Below the pieces are notes generated by a model. It made no database searches. It saw only the letters and a list, made by a program, of their open reading frames with translations, and was not told the origin of the DNA. Source: an uncultured Verrucomicrobia subdivision 3 bacterium (GTDB lineage: Bacteria > Verrucomicrobiota > Verrucomicrobiia > Limisphaerales > UBA8199). Taken from it: 44,717 nucleotides of DNA. This document shows positions 25,747 through 35,700 of the stretch, piece by piece (the first letter of the stretch is position 1; each line of letters opens with the position of its first letter). Position numbers and translations under genes: made by a program. The stretch is from NCBI GenBank assembly GCA_903913865.1, contig CAIWMU010000087.1, forward strand, positions 1-44,717, given 5' to 3'.

Positions 25747-28134
25747 ATGAAAAAAGACAGCAACAGATTGAAAGCGTTAGGCGGCGTCGCGATCGCTGCG
25801 TTAACGATGGCCGTGTCTGCAAAAGCGGATGCCTATTGGGGTGGAGTCTTCGACTCGGACTGGTCGAACCCGGGCAACTGGGGTGGGACCGGCGATCCCG
25901 CCAACGCTGCCGGTGCCACCATCATCAATCCCGGGAACAACCCTTGCATTGTCAGCTCCATTGGAAATAGCACCTCCGGCGATTGTTATATCTCCGTTGG
26001 CGTTGGGCTGAGTGTGGTGACTGGCGGGCACTTGACCATTGGGGCCAATTTCATCACCGGACAATGGGGGAACAGCACGCCTGTGACTGTCACGGGAGAG
26101 CTGACCATCAATGGTTACTTGCTTACAGGAAATGGGGGATTCGATGGGGATGTCAGCATCTCCTCCGGGGGGACGGTGCAGTCTGGCGCGCTTTCCATGA
26201 ACACAGCGGGTGGCGCGAAAATGGACATTTCAACGAACGGCACCTACATAACGGCCATTAGCCAGTTGGGAAACGTCAATTATTGGATTGCCAATAATGC
26301 CATCACTGCCAATGGCAATGTAGCAGGCTGGGCCATCAATGTGGACACCAACTCGATCGCCGACAAACTGAAGCTGACGGCGGTTTACACACCACCCCCG
26401 GCGGTTTCCACCAATTTCGTTTTCGACAACGGGGGAGGGGACAATATGTGGACCGGCACGCTGAATTGGAACCCCGACGGGCAGCCCGGCCTGATCGACA
26501 CCGCCACAGTGGCGGGAGGCGCATATGTGCTCCTCAATTCGGAGATTTCGGGCAACGTCGGCAAATTATCCGTTGGTGCTGTGAACGGTGAAGGTGCCGT
26601 GAACTTCAATCCCGGCTGCAAGGTCTCCTTCCGGGACGTGACCAACTCCCTGATCATCGGGGGGGTGGCCAACAGCGGCATCTATCCCAGTTACTGCATC
26701 TTCAACGGCGGCACCGTGGGCGCGATTGGTGACGTCATTATTGGCGGCAGCGATGGTCGGGCGGATGCCCGTCATTACGGCGGCAGTGTGAACATCGGGG
26801 GTTCCTTGCGTCTCGGTTCGTATCTCTACTCATCTCCAACCTCTCCCACGAACGCATCCCTGCGACTCATAGGCGGCGCGGGCGGTTTTGGATCGGTGGG
26901 CGGCGGCATTGAGATTGGTGACGCAGCAACACTCGCTTATGAATTCAACGGCGGCAGCACCGTGAAGACGCTGGTCACGGGTGGTGCGGTTACCATTTCG
27001 CAGGGTGCCGTTCTTGTGCTCGATGGGACGGGATATGCCGGTTCGTCCGGTGATATAACCCTCCTGCAAGGATCAGCAATCACTGGAACGTTCACGACGG
27101 TGGAATACACGAACTTTCCCAGTGGAATCAGCGCCAGCGTGAGCTACACGGCGACGCGATTGAAACTCTCCCTCGTGGTCAGCCAGCCGGACCTGGGTTT
27201 GACCATCACCAAGCTGGGCGGCGCAACCAATCTGATCACCTGGAACATGGGCAGTCTCATGACGGCTGCCAACATCGCGGGGCCGTGGCAGTTGGACCCG
27301 TGCGCCCGCTCGCCGCTGGTCGTTGTGGATGGTAGCGGCAGGAAGTTCTACAGGGGCGTGTTGCTCGGTGCCCTCTACCGCTACGACAACGAATCGGGAA
27401 ATAATTTGTGGACGACTCCGCTCAACTGGAATCCCGATGGGACGCCCGGTGCGGCGGATGATGTTGTGGTTGCAAACAGTCGCTCGGTGTATCTGACTTC
27501 GGATGCGGGCACCGTGGGGACGGTCCTTGTGGGCGACAGCGGCGGCAACGGAGCACTGAACATCTACAGTTCCATTGAGGTCACGAATCCCTGTCTCTCG
27601 GTGGTCGTCGGCGGCGCGTATGCCTCGCCGAACAACTACGTGAGTTACTACCGCCACCAGAACGGCGGCGTTCTCACCACAGCCGGGGATCTTGTGTTCG
27701 GTCGCAACGGTGGCAAGGTGGACGCGGAATTCGCCGGACCAGGCACACTCGCCGTTGGCGGAACGCTGAGGATTGGTTCCTACCTGTCAGCCGGTCAGTC
27801 CTTCTTTGTGCTGCCCGGCAGCGCGGGAACCATCACGGCAGGCGGCCTCGAGGTTGGCGGCGCAGGGGAACTGGTGTTTAACTTCAACGGCGAGGCCGTC
27901 TTGAAGACCATCACCGTTTCGGGTGGCGTGAACCTGCTTTCCGGCAGCCAGCTCACGATCAAAGGCAACGGCTATTCCAACGGTTCGGGCACCTACGATT
28001 ACACGTTGATCGCGGGCGGATCCCGAACGGGCACATTCACCTCAGTCAACGTGACCGGGTTCCCTGTGGCAGGGACGACGGCCGCAGTCGCCTACTCCGG
28101 AGGAGTTGTAACCCTCCGGGTGGTCGTGCCTTAA
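25747..28134 (+). CDS. Secreted beta-repeat protein with two copies of a 250-residue module
   Basis: A 795-residue exported protein with a signal peptide (MKKDSNRLKALGGVAIAALTMAVSAKA). The chain is Gly/Asn/Thr-rich and probably a right-handed beta-helix related to autotransporter-associated repeats. After an N-terminal part (30-220) come two homologous modules: about 224-477 (FVFDNGGGDNMWTGTLNWNP start) and about 544-795 (YRYDNESGNNLWTTPLNWNP start). Between them (480-540) is a copy of the shared C-terminal-type domain (GPWQL...KFYRGVLL). The same module opens the 1194-residue protein at the other end of the cluster. No catalytic residues or outer-membrane barrel are seen. A surface-bound glycan-binding or scaffold role is inferred. 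Confidence 0.78.
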   Translation: MKKDSNRLKALGGVAIAALTMAVSAKADAYWGGVFDSDWSNPGNWGGTGDPANAAGATIINPGNNPCIVSSIGNSTSGDCYISVGVGLSVVTGGHLTIGANFITGQWGNSTPVTVTGELTINGYLLTGNGGFDGDVSISSGGTVQSGALSMNTAGGAKMDISTNGTYITAISQLGNVNYWIANNAITANGNVAGWAINVDTNSIADKLKLTAVYTPPPAVSTNFVFDNGGGDNMWTGTLNWNPDGQPGLIDTATVAGGAYVLLNSEISGNVGKLSVGAVNGEGAVNFNPGCKVSFRDVTNSLIIGGVANSGIYPSYCIFNGGTVGAIGDVIIGGSDGRADARHYGGSVNIGGSLRLGSYLYSSPTSPTNASLRLIGGAGGFGSVGGGIEIGDAATLAYEFNGGSTVKTLVTGGAVTISQGAVLVLDGTGYAGSSGDITLLQGSAITGTFTTVEYTNFPSGISASVSYTATRLKLSLVVSQPDLGLTITKLGGATNLITWNMGSLMTAANIAGPWQLDPCARSPLVVVDGSGRKFYRGVLLGALYRYDNESGNNLWTTPLNWNPDGTPGAADDVVVANSRSVYLTSDAGTVGTVLVGDSGGNGALNIYSSIEVTNPCLSVVVGGAYASPNNYVSYYRHQNGGVLTTAGDLVFGRNGGKVDAEFAGPGTLAVGGTLRIGSYLSAGQSFFVLPGSAGTITAGGLEVGGAGELVFNFNGEAVLKTITVSGGVNLLSGSQLTIKGNGYSNGSGTYDYTLIAGGSRTGTFTSVNVTGFPVAGTTAAVAYSGGVVTLRVVVP

Positions 28135-28163
28135 TATACAAAGTCCGTCACAAAAAATTCATC

Positions 28164-28195
28164 GTCGGGGCGCGCACTTCGCTGCGCGCCCCGAC
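28164..28195. terminator. Perfect 12-base-pair GC hairpin inside the glycan cluster
   Basis: GTCGGGGCGCGC (28164-28175) pairs perfectly with GCGCGCCCCGAC (28184-28195) around an eight-base loop, 30 bases after the repeat-protein stop. No T tract follows. It may partly attenuate transcription or protect the 3' end of the upstream three-gene message. Confidence 0.5.
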
Positions 28196-28321
28196 CTGGT
28201 GGCAGATTGGAGAATTGAACTGCCGGATCCGGGTTGCTACCCTTCCGGCAGGAACCGGATGCAGCGGACCGCCCTTGTGGTGGTGTGCCGGGGAATCAAC
28301 CAGCAACCGTCGAAGATTCAA

Positions 28322-30106
28322 ATGATCACAAAGCAGTTTCCATCCATCGCAAAGGCTCGCATTTGCCGGGCGCCGGTCATCCGGTTTGTCACCACCCTGA
28401 TTGCGCTGCTCACAGCCGCCAGCTCCTTCGCGTTAGAATCCTCCGGCGTCAAGGCTGCCCCGGGGGGATTCAAGTATTTTGTAGGCATTGTTGGCAATCC
28501 ATCCGTGCCTGACATCAGCTGGAGCGACGAGCAGCTTGAGCAGATCAAGGCCCTGGGGGTGAACATGGTTCAGTTGAGCATCGCGTGGGGTGGAAAGCCG
28601 GCGAACGAGGTTCTGAACCTTGAGGATCTGGACAGGGAGCAGCGGGAGAAGTTTGCTTTCCGCATCCGGCAGGCAAAGAAGCACGGGCTGAAAACCATCG
28701 CCCAGTTTGGGATTCCGAGGATGATCAGGTTTGACCCGGTGCTGCCGGCCTGTGTGCTGGATCCTGAGGTGCAGAAGAAATATCAGGACCTGCTGACCGA
28801 TTTCATGAAATCCTTTCCGGAGGTGGACGATGTGATGGTTTACACCTTTGACCAGCAAGCCTGGCTCTGCAGTGAGTTCGGGCCGTGTCCACGGTGCAGC
28901 GGGGTTCCGCTGGATGACCGGGTTCCGGGCTTTTTGAATCTGCTGAACGAGACGATGCAGAAGTGCCGCCCGAACACGCGGTTGTGGTGGAAGCCCTGGG
29001 AGTTGTCCAAGGGACAGATCGTTGCCATTCTCGACAAGGTGAACCCCTCCCACTTCGGCCTGGTTTTGAATCCATCGACCAGCAACGAGGTTTATCCGTT
29101 CGACGACCGGTCGTTCAAAGCCGATCTTGGGGTGAAACGATTCGTGCAACTGTCCAGGGAGCGCAACATCCCGGTTCTGGGGGAATTCGATCACACGCTC
29201 TACAAACCGCTTTACATGATGGAGGATTTCTTCCCACGCCTCATCTATGAGCAGATGAAGGGGTGGAAGGAGATGGAGGGGGTGGTGGGGGTGAAGGAAT
29301 ACTACGGGTTTGCGCCGTCCACATTCTCGGTGAATGCCGCGATGTTGAAGGCGTGGATGAATGCTCCGAACGCACCGCTTTCCAAGCTGCTCGACACAAT
29401 CGCCGCGCCCTATGGATCCAAGGCTGCCCCGCTCATGATTCAAGCCTGGGAGTTTGTCACCCAGCATGTGCAGGCCTACCCGTGGGATGTCACTTATCTG
29501 ATCGGGCCCCTGGGTCTCGACCGCCATTGGTCCGGAACCCACGATTGGGATCCCGTAAACATTCCAAACGCCACATGGGACACACCGATCTGGAAGGCAA
29601 ACCGGCGTGCGAATTTCATGCTGACCCAGGACAAGACAGCACATCCGTGGCTCTTCGAGGACACGGGTTTGCGTCTTGAGGACTCCGCAGCCCTGGGATT
29701 CAAGGCGGTCGGGTTTTATGATCAGGCCATCGCGGCGGGCGGTCCCCGGGTTGCGGAGATCCGGACACAGAGGGAGATTGTGTGGAAGACAGCCCGCTCC
29801 CTTCGTGCGAAGTCCCTGCATTTCCTTGAAACACTCGCTGCACAAGATGCGCGCATGGCGCAGAGTGATGAAAAGCAGTTCAGCATCGTCACGAAGCGGC
29901 TGGAGGGGTTGCTCAGGAAGGATGTCGAAAATCAGGCTGGAAACGCGGCTGTGGCGCAAAAACTTGTCGAATTCCAACGGGATCCGAAGGTATGGATCAC
30001 AGAGAACCTGAACCCCGCCCGGGGTGGAACCGAATTCAAGAACCTTCCGGGGCATGAAACCCGGGCGACGGTTGACTGGAGCAAGTGGGTTCCAAAGCGG
30101 GATTGA
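28322..30106 (+). CDS. Secreted TIM-barrel glycosidase-like protein
   Basis: A 594-residue protein from ATG 28322. A signal sequence (VIRFVTTLIALLTAASSFA) follows a basic start; earlier in-frame codons add 41 residues without use. Strand-helix alternation suggests a (beta/alpha)8 barrel: LGVNMVQLSIAWGG, GLKTIAQFGIPR, DDVMVYTFDQQAWLCSEFGPCPRCSG, TRLWWKPWE, IPVLGEFDH, VVGVKEYYGF. The CPRC element after an acidic strand end recalls DUF4838/GH20- or GH67-like proteins, but I cannot place it in a numbered family. Candidate acids are Asp and Glu in YTFDQQ, KPWE, LGEFD and VKEYYG. The C-terminal 120 residues are helical. It sits in the ten-gene cluster 61 bases before the GH43-like lipoprotein gene. 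Confidence 0.65.
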   Translation: MITKQFPSIAKARICRAPVIRFVTTLIALLTAASSFALESSGVKAAPGGFKYFVGIVGNPSVPDISWSDEQLEQIKALGVNMVQLSIAWGGKPANEVLNLEDLDREQREKFAFRIRQAKKHGLKTIAQFGIPRMIRFDPVLPACVLDPEVQKKYQDLLTDFMKSFPEVDDVMVYTFDQQAWLCSEFGPCPRCSGVPLDDRVPGFLNLLNETMQKCRPNTRLWWKPWELSKGQIVAILDKVNPSHFGLVLNPSTSNEVYPFDDRSFKADLGVKRFVQLSRERNIPVLGEFDHTLYKPLYMMEDFFPRLIYEQMKGWKEMEGVVGVKEYYGFAPSTFSVNAAMLKAWMNAPNAPLSKLLDTIAAPYGSKAAPLMIQAWEFVTQHVQAYPWDVTYLIGPLGLDRHWSGTHDWDPVNIPNATWDTPIWKANRRANFMLTQDKTAHPWLFEDTGLRLEDSAALGFKAVGFYDQAIAAGGPRVAEIRTQREIVWKTARSLRAKSLHFLETLAAQDARMAQSDEKQFSIVTKRLEGLLRKDVENQAGNAAVAQKLVEFQRDPKVWITENLNPARGGTEFKNLPGHETRATVDWSKWVPKRD

Positions 30107-30167
30107 AGGCCTGGACCGGGCGGAAGGGTGGAATTGTCTATTGAAGACTAAGGCTGTTTTTTACACG

Positions 30168-31256
30168 ATGAACTCACGCTCATTCAAGGCAGTCTCCGCC
30201 TTTGTCATCCTGCTTGCCGTCAACCTTGTGGCAACCGGGTGCAGGAGTGGCCAGCCCGGTCCCAAGGTTGAGGAGAAGGTCTTGATGATCCCACGCGTGG
30301 CCAGGCCCTGGAGCGAGGCCCGGCGCCTGGTGGGGGACGGGCATCCGTTATACAGCGATTTTTCGCTGATCAAGGACAAGCGGGATCGGTGGCACTGCAT
30401 CGGCACGTTTGGGGAGAGCCCCGCCACTTATGGCAGCGGGTATGAGTTGGCGGATGGATATGCCCTATTCCACGCTGTCGGGGACTCTCTGGAGACCCCC
30501 ATGACCCTCCGTGACAAGATCCCGTATCAGATCGCATCTCCACAGGCGTTCATGTGGGCGCCAGGCACCATCTGGAACCGGGACCGAACGACGGCTTTTC
30601 TCTTCTATTTCCACTACCTTGGATCGTCCGAATTCAAGGAAAACTGTGTCCGGCTGCTGTCATCCAGTTCAGCCGATCTTGGGGAGTGGCGTCCCTATGG
30701 CGGGTCGCAGCTGGAGGAGGGGAACATGGCATTCCGCGAGCGGGATGACCGTGACTTTTGCGTGTTCCGGGACGAAAAACTGGGCAAATACCTCATTTAC
30801 TACGCCTGTGCAGGAACCTACCCGGGACTTCCCGGTCTTAACACAATCGTTCGTGTCCGCACATCTGGCGATCTTCTCCACTGGTCCGAGCCGGTGACCG
30901 TCATGGGGCCTCCCCCGGGTGGATACCAATGTGCCGAATCCCCCCTGGTGATTTACCGCAACGGCTACTACTACCTTTGGGTCAGCGGGATAGATTATAG
31001 CCGTGTCTCACTCTACATCTCGGAAGATCCCTTCAATTTCGGTGACCCCGCCGGGAACCGGATCGAGGAACAGCCGGGGCACGCACCGGAAATTATCTCC
31101 GACAAAGGGCGGGATTACATGGCCTGCTCCATGGTTTCATCAGTGCCGAGCGCAACGCCGGGGGCCAACGACCTTCATGGCATTCTGATTCAACCTGTGC
31201 GCTGGGACAAACCAGACCCCGGCATGGAAGCGCGGGTGACCCGCAGGCGGCAATGA
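30168..31256 (+). CDS. Lipoprotein with GH43/GH32-like five-bladed propeller
   Basis: A 362-residue protein from ATG 30168. The leader ends in a lipobox (LLAVNLVATGCRSG), so it should be membrane-anchored outside the cytoplasm. The body fits a five-bladed GH43/GH32-type glycosidase fold. PLYSDFSLIKDKRDRWHCIGTF carries the likely catalytic Asp. Repeated sheets follow (FLFYFHYLG, KYLIYYACAG, SPLVIYRNGYYYLWVSG), and GHAPEIISDKG supplies a candidate catalytic Glu. GH43 enzymes commonly act on arabinans or xylans, which agrees with the GH127 gene downstream, but the substrate is an inference. The gaps to its neighbours are 61 and about 54 bases. Confidence 0.68.
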   Translation: MNSRSFKAVSAFVILLAVNLVATGCRSGQPGPKVEEKVLMIPRVARPWSEARRLVGDGHPLYSDFSLIKDKRDRWHCIGTFGESPATYGSGYELADGYALFHAVGDSLETPMTLRDKIPYQIASPQAFMWAPGTIWNRDRTTAFLFYFHYLGSSEFKENCVRLLSSSSADLGEWRPYGGSQLEEGNMAFRERDDRDFCVFRDEKLGKYLIYYACAGTYPGLPGLNTIVRVRTSGDLLHWSEPVTVMGPPPGGYQCAESPLVIYRNGYYYLWVSGIDYSRVSLYISEDPFNFGDPAGNRIEEQPGHAPEIISDKGRDYMACSMVSSVPSATPGANDLHGILIQPVRWDKPDPGMEARVTRRRQ

Positions 31257-31310
31257 CATTCGCCCGCCCCCGCAAGAAAACTTCAGATGAAAGTCCCGGA
31301 AAGAATCCAA

Positions 31311-32711
31311 ATGAAGGATCAAGCAAGAGGCTGCGTGCCGATGATTCTCGCCGCCATCCTGGCGATGGTCGCCTGCCTCCCGGCTGCCTCCGCCGCCGGC
31401 CTGACCAACGCCACATCACCTGATCTTCATGCCAATGAAACATCCGCCCAACGGGACGCGCGGATGAAATGGTGGATGGAGGCCCGCTTCGGCATGTTTA
31501 TTCACTGGGACATGTCCAGCCTCGCGGGAACGGAAATCAGTTGGTCGCGCAAATCCACCAGGCCGCTGGACGTGGACAAAGCCCCTGCCGGATATGTCGA
31601 AGACCCCGTGTATGACCATCTCTACGAGAGGTTCAACCCGACAAATTTTAACGCCACAGAGTGGGTGCGACTGGCCCGGGCGGCGGGAATGAAATACATC
31701 GTCTTCACCGCGAAGCATCATGGAGGCTTTTGCATGTGGGACACGAAGCTGACCACTTATTCGATCATGAACACGCCATTCAAGCGCGATGTCGTGGGGG
31801 AACTGGCCGACGCATGCCACCAGGCCGGCATGCGTTTCGGACTTTATTATTCGCCGCGCGACTGGCATCAACCGGACTATGGCGTCGGTGACAACACCAA
31901 ATACACGACTTACATGAAAGGCCAGTTGACCGAGTTGCTGACGCGCTATGGAAGGATGGACTGCCTTTGGTTCGACGGTTTCGGAGCGGGCGACTCGATC
32001 AAGTGCTGGCACGCAGATGAGATTCTGGCGCTGGTCCGACGCTTGCAGCCTCACATCGTGATCAACAACCGCTGCGCGAACCTGTGGTTCCCGGGTAACA
32101 ATCCCCCCGGCGTGCCACCTTCGCTTGCGGCCGATCATGATACGCCTGAAGGAACCATCGGCGCGTTTCAAAATAATCGCCCGTGGGAAACCTGCCACAT
32201 GATCATCAATACCCCCGGTGGTTACGCCTGGTCGTATCGTTCCGATCAGACTTCCCTGCGCCCTTTCAGCGAATGCATTCAGATGCTGGCCGGTTGTGCG
32301 ACCGGAGACGGTAATTTGCTTCTCGATGTCGGGCCGAACGCGCTCGGCGAGATTCCAGCGGATCAAGCGGGGCGACTCCGGGAAATGGGCGGGTGGATGC
32401 GGAAGAATGGGGAGAGCATCTACGGTACCCGCGGCGGACCCTTCCACAACGGGGTGTGGGGTGGATCCACCTACGAGGGCAACAAGGTTTATCTGCATGT
32501 GTTCAAGTGGGACGGCGACCGCCGGGTTCTGCCGCCGCTGAAGGCCCGCATCGTCAAGTGCTCAGTGGAGTTTCAGCAAACCGCGGACGCCATTACCCTG
32601 AACTTGCCACCAGACAAACAGGACAAAACCGACACCGTCGTAACGCTGGAGCTTTCTGCTCCGGCAGCCGATGAGATGGCAGACGGCCTACCCTTGGGTG
32701 ATAAAAAGTGA
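31311..32711 (+). CDS. GH29 alpha-L-fucosidase, secreted
   Basis: A 466-residue protein. I chose ATG 31311 because GGAAAGAA at 31298-31305 is a well-placed ribosome site and the signal peptide then starts normally (MKDQARGCVPMILAAILAMVACLPAASA); ATG 31287 would add eight residues. The GH29 barrel is clear: WWMEARFGMFIHWDMSS, YIVFTAKHHGGFCMWDT, FGLYYSPRDWH and the nucleophile Asp222 in MDCLWFDGFG. The segment GDGNLLLDVGPNALGEIP is a further family hallmark. A short beta domain closes the protein. The general acid of GH29 is variable and I do not assign it. The enzyme releases alpha-linked L-fucose in the periplasm or outside. The GH78 gene starts seven bases after its stop. Confidence 0.93.
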   Translation: MKDQARGCVPMILAAILAMVACLPAASAAGLTNATSPDLHANETSAQRDARMKWWMEARFGMFIHWDMSSLAGTEISWSRKSTRPLDVDKAPAGYVEDPVYDHLYERFNPTNFNATEWVRLARAAGMKYIVFTAKHHGGFCMWDTKLTTYSIMNTPFKRDVVGELADACHQAGMRFGLYYSPRDWHQPDYGVGDNTKYTTYMKGQLTELLTRYGRMDCLWFDGFGAGDSIKCWHADEILALVRRLQPHIVINNRCANLWFPGNNPPGVPPSLAADHDTPEGTIGAFQNNRPWETCHMIINTPGGYAWSYRSDQTSLRPFSECIQMLAGCATGDGNLLLDVGPNALGEIPADQAGRLREMGGWMRKNGESIYGTRGGPFHNGVWGGSTYEGNKVYLHVFKWDGDRRVLPPLKARIVKCSVEFQQTADAITLNLPPDKQDKTDTVVTLELSAPAADEMADGLPLGDKK

Positions 32712-32718
32712 GCCACCC

Positions 32719-35700
32719 ATGACGACGATGAGAACAAACTGGATCGGAAAATTGGCGGGATTGCTGGCCCTGCTGACAACCGGCCCAACTTTGGCCGTGG
32801 CCGCACCAAAACTGGAGACGGCACAACTGCGTTGTGAGTACTTGCAGAATCCGTTGGGCATCGAAGTGACGAATCCGCGCCTCAGCTGGATCCTCAAGTC
32901 GGAGGTGCGCGGGCAGAAGCAGACCGCCTATCAAGTGCTGGTGGCTTCGAGTGAATCGTTGCTGAAACAGAACCACGGCGACTTGTGGGACAGCGGGAAG
33001 GTGTTGTCCGGGGATTCGGTGCTCGTGGCTTACCAGGGGGCACATCTGACATCGGGTCAGGAATGTTTCTGGAAGGTCCGCAGTTGGGATGTGGAAGGGA
33101 AGCCTGCTTCCTGGAGCCGGACGGCACTGTGGACGATGGGATTGCTCAATCCGGAGGAATGGCAGGCGGCCAGATGGATTGGCGAGGAGAAACGAGCGCC
33201 CGGATACAACTCAGAAGGTTACCAGTGGATTTGGTATCCTGAGGGCAGTCCGAATCTGGTTGCTCCCTCGGGGACCCGTTTCTTCCGCCGGAAGTTCACC
33301 GTGCCGTCCGGAAAACAGATCACGGCAGCAAACTTCAATCTCACCTGCGACAACGGATTCACGCTGTTCGTGAATGGGATTCGGGCGGGGCAGGGGACAA
33401 ATTGGACCCAGCCTCCGAAAATCGACATCAGGAGCCAGCTGATTCCGGGTGAGAACACTCTGGCGATTGCCGCAACGAATGTGGACAGTGCTGCCGGGCT
33501 TACGGGGAAGCTCACCGTTCAATTTGGAGACAGCACATCCCTGGTGATCTGGCTGGATGGAGCGTGGAAGGCCCTAAATCAGGAGATCACAAACTGGACT
33601 TCAGGGACCTTCGACGACCATGCCTGGCCCGCGGCTTTGGTGCTCGGGTCCATGGGTATGGCACCATGGGGTGGAGTCCGGTGGGACGAGGGAGCGCGAG
33701 TCTGGGTGCTGCCTCCATCGCCCTATTTGCGAAAGGAGTTCAAGGTTGCAAAGCCGATCCGCCGCGCGACGATCTACGCCACGGCGCTGGGAGCTTACGA
33801 ACTTCACATCAACGGCGCCCGGATGGGGGAGGACTATTTCAATCCGGGATGGCAGGAACTTCGCAAGCGGGTTTATTACCACACTTATGACGTCACGAAG
33901 ATGCTGCGGCAGGGGGATAACGCGATCGGGGGAATTCTGTCGGATGGCTGGTATTCCGGCTACATCTGGGCCGGTCGCGACACCTACGGCAATGTGCCGA
34001 AATTGCGTGTGCAGCTGAGAGTCGAGTATGCCGATGGGACGAGGGAGACCGTTGCAACCGATGAGACCTGGAAACTCTCCTACGGCCCTATCAGGGAAGG
34101 GGACGTGCAACAGGGCGAGACCTACGACGCTCGCCTTGAAATGCCCGGTTGGGACCGGGTTGGATTCGACGATTCCAGATGGCAGTCTGTTGCCGTTTCC
34201 GTGGTTACAAATCTTGTGCTTGGTGTTTCGCCGAGTCCGCCTGTGCGCAAACAACAGGAGATCAAGCCGGTAAAGCTGACGCAACCCCGCCCGGGAGTTT
34301 ATGTCTTCGACCTGGGCCAGAACATCGCTGGCTGGGCTCGAATAAAGGTCGCCGGCAAGCGGGGGACAAAGATCGTCCTTCGCATTTCCGGGATGCTGAA
34401 TCCTGATGGAACAATCTACACGGACTATCTGCGGGAAGCCCGGGCGGTTGACACCTACTATCTCAAAGGGGACGGCGCCGAGGTCTGGGAGCCGAGCACC
34501 ACTTATCACGGATTTCAATATGTGGAGGTGACGGGTCTTCCGGGGCGGCCGGAGCTTGGCGACCTTGCCGGGATCGAGTGTAATTCAACCCTGGCAACGA
34601 CCGGCATGTTTGAGTGTTCGGATGCCCGGGTGAACAGGCTCTACAGCAACGCTCTTTGGACGATGCGGGACAATCTGGTGGACGTTCCCACGGGTTGCGC
34701 AGACAGGGCGGAGCGGCTGGGGTGGTGCGCCAAGACCCCGCTCGTCAAAACGTGGACGTATGCATTGGACATGGGAGGCTTCCTCTCCAAGTGGATGGTT
34801 GATCTCGTGGATTCGCAATCCCTGAGTGCCAACGAGTCTGGTGCCGCCTTCATGCAAGTTGCCCCGTTCTGGGGCGACATTGAGTCGCCCGGCTGGTCGG
34901 ACGATGGCATCGCGGTTCCCTATGGTCTCTACAAGGCCTACGGAGATACCGGCATCATTCGCAAACATTACGATGCGATGGCTCGCTACATCGGATATCT
35001 CCAAAGCAAACTCGTGGACAACTTGCGGCCCGCAAATCTGAGGATTGCCGCTGACACCAATTTTGTTGGCTACGGTGACTGGCTGGCCATCACCCAGAAC
35101 AGGGAAGGCAATGCCGACATCTTCAACACGCTGTTGAACGGAGCCTCGGTGAAGATGATGGCGGAAATGGCGGAGGCCATCGGCAGGACAGCCGACGCGG
35201 AGGCCTATCGCAGCGTGTTCAAGAATATGCAGACGGCGTTTGATAAGGCCTATGTGTCTTCCCAGGGGGTGGTCCGGGACGATAGCCAGATGGAATATGC
35301 TTTGGCGTTGTATTATGGCTTCATCCCAACGAACAAGGTATCCATGGCCGTCTCCAATCTAGTCAACGACATCCTGAACAAGAGTCATCAGCAGACTTTT
35401 GCCGATGCGCTCGGGAAGAACCCCATGATTCCACCGGGACACTTGACCACCGGCTTTCATGGTTCCCGGGCCTTGCTGCCGGTCCTTAGCCAATACGGGC
35501 GCAACGACGTGGCCTACGGGCTCCTGCTTACAGACACCTATCCCGCCTGGCTTTACCCGGTCAAACTCGGTGCCACCAGTAGTTGGGAACGATGGGACGG
35601 GTGGACTCCGGATAAAGGTTTTCAAGATGCCCGCATGAACTCGTTTAGCATGCCCGATTTGATGGCCTCCGTGAGCGAGTGGCTGTTCTGCCATGTGGGT

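Noticed and set aside
28433-30055. 540-residue open frame on the minus strand
   Set aside because: It mirrors the coding frame of the TIM-barrel glycosidase-like gene in GC-rich DNA, has no family motif and would oppose the whole cluster.
31416-32498. 360-residue minus-strand open frame
   Set aside because: It is antisense to the GH29 fucosidase gene, which has intact catalytic motifs.
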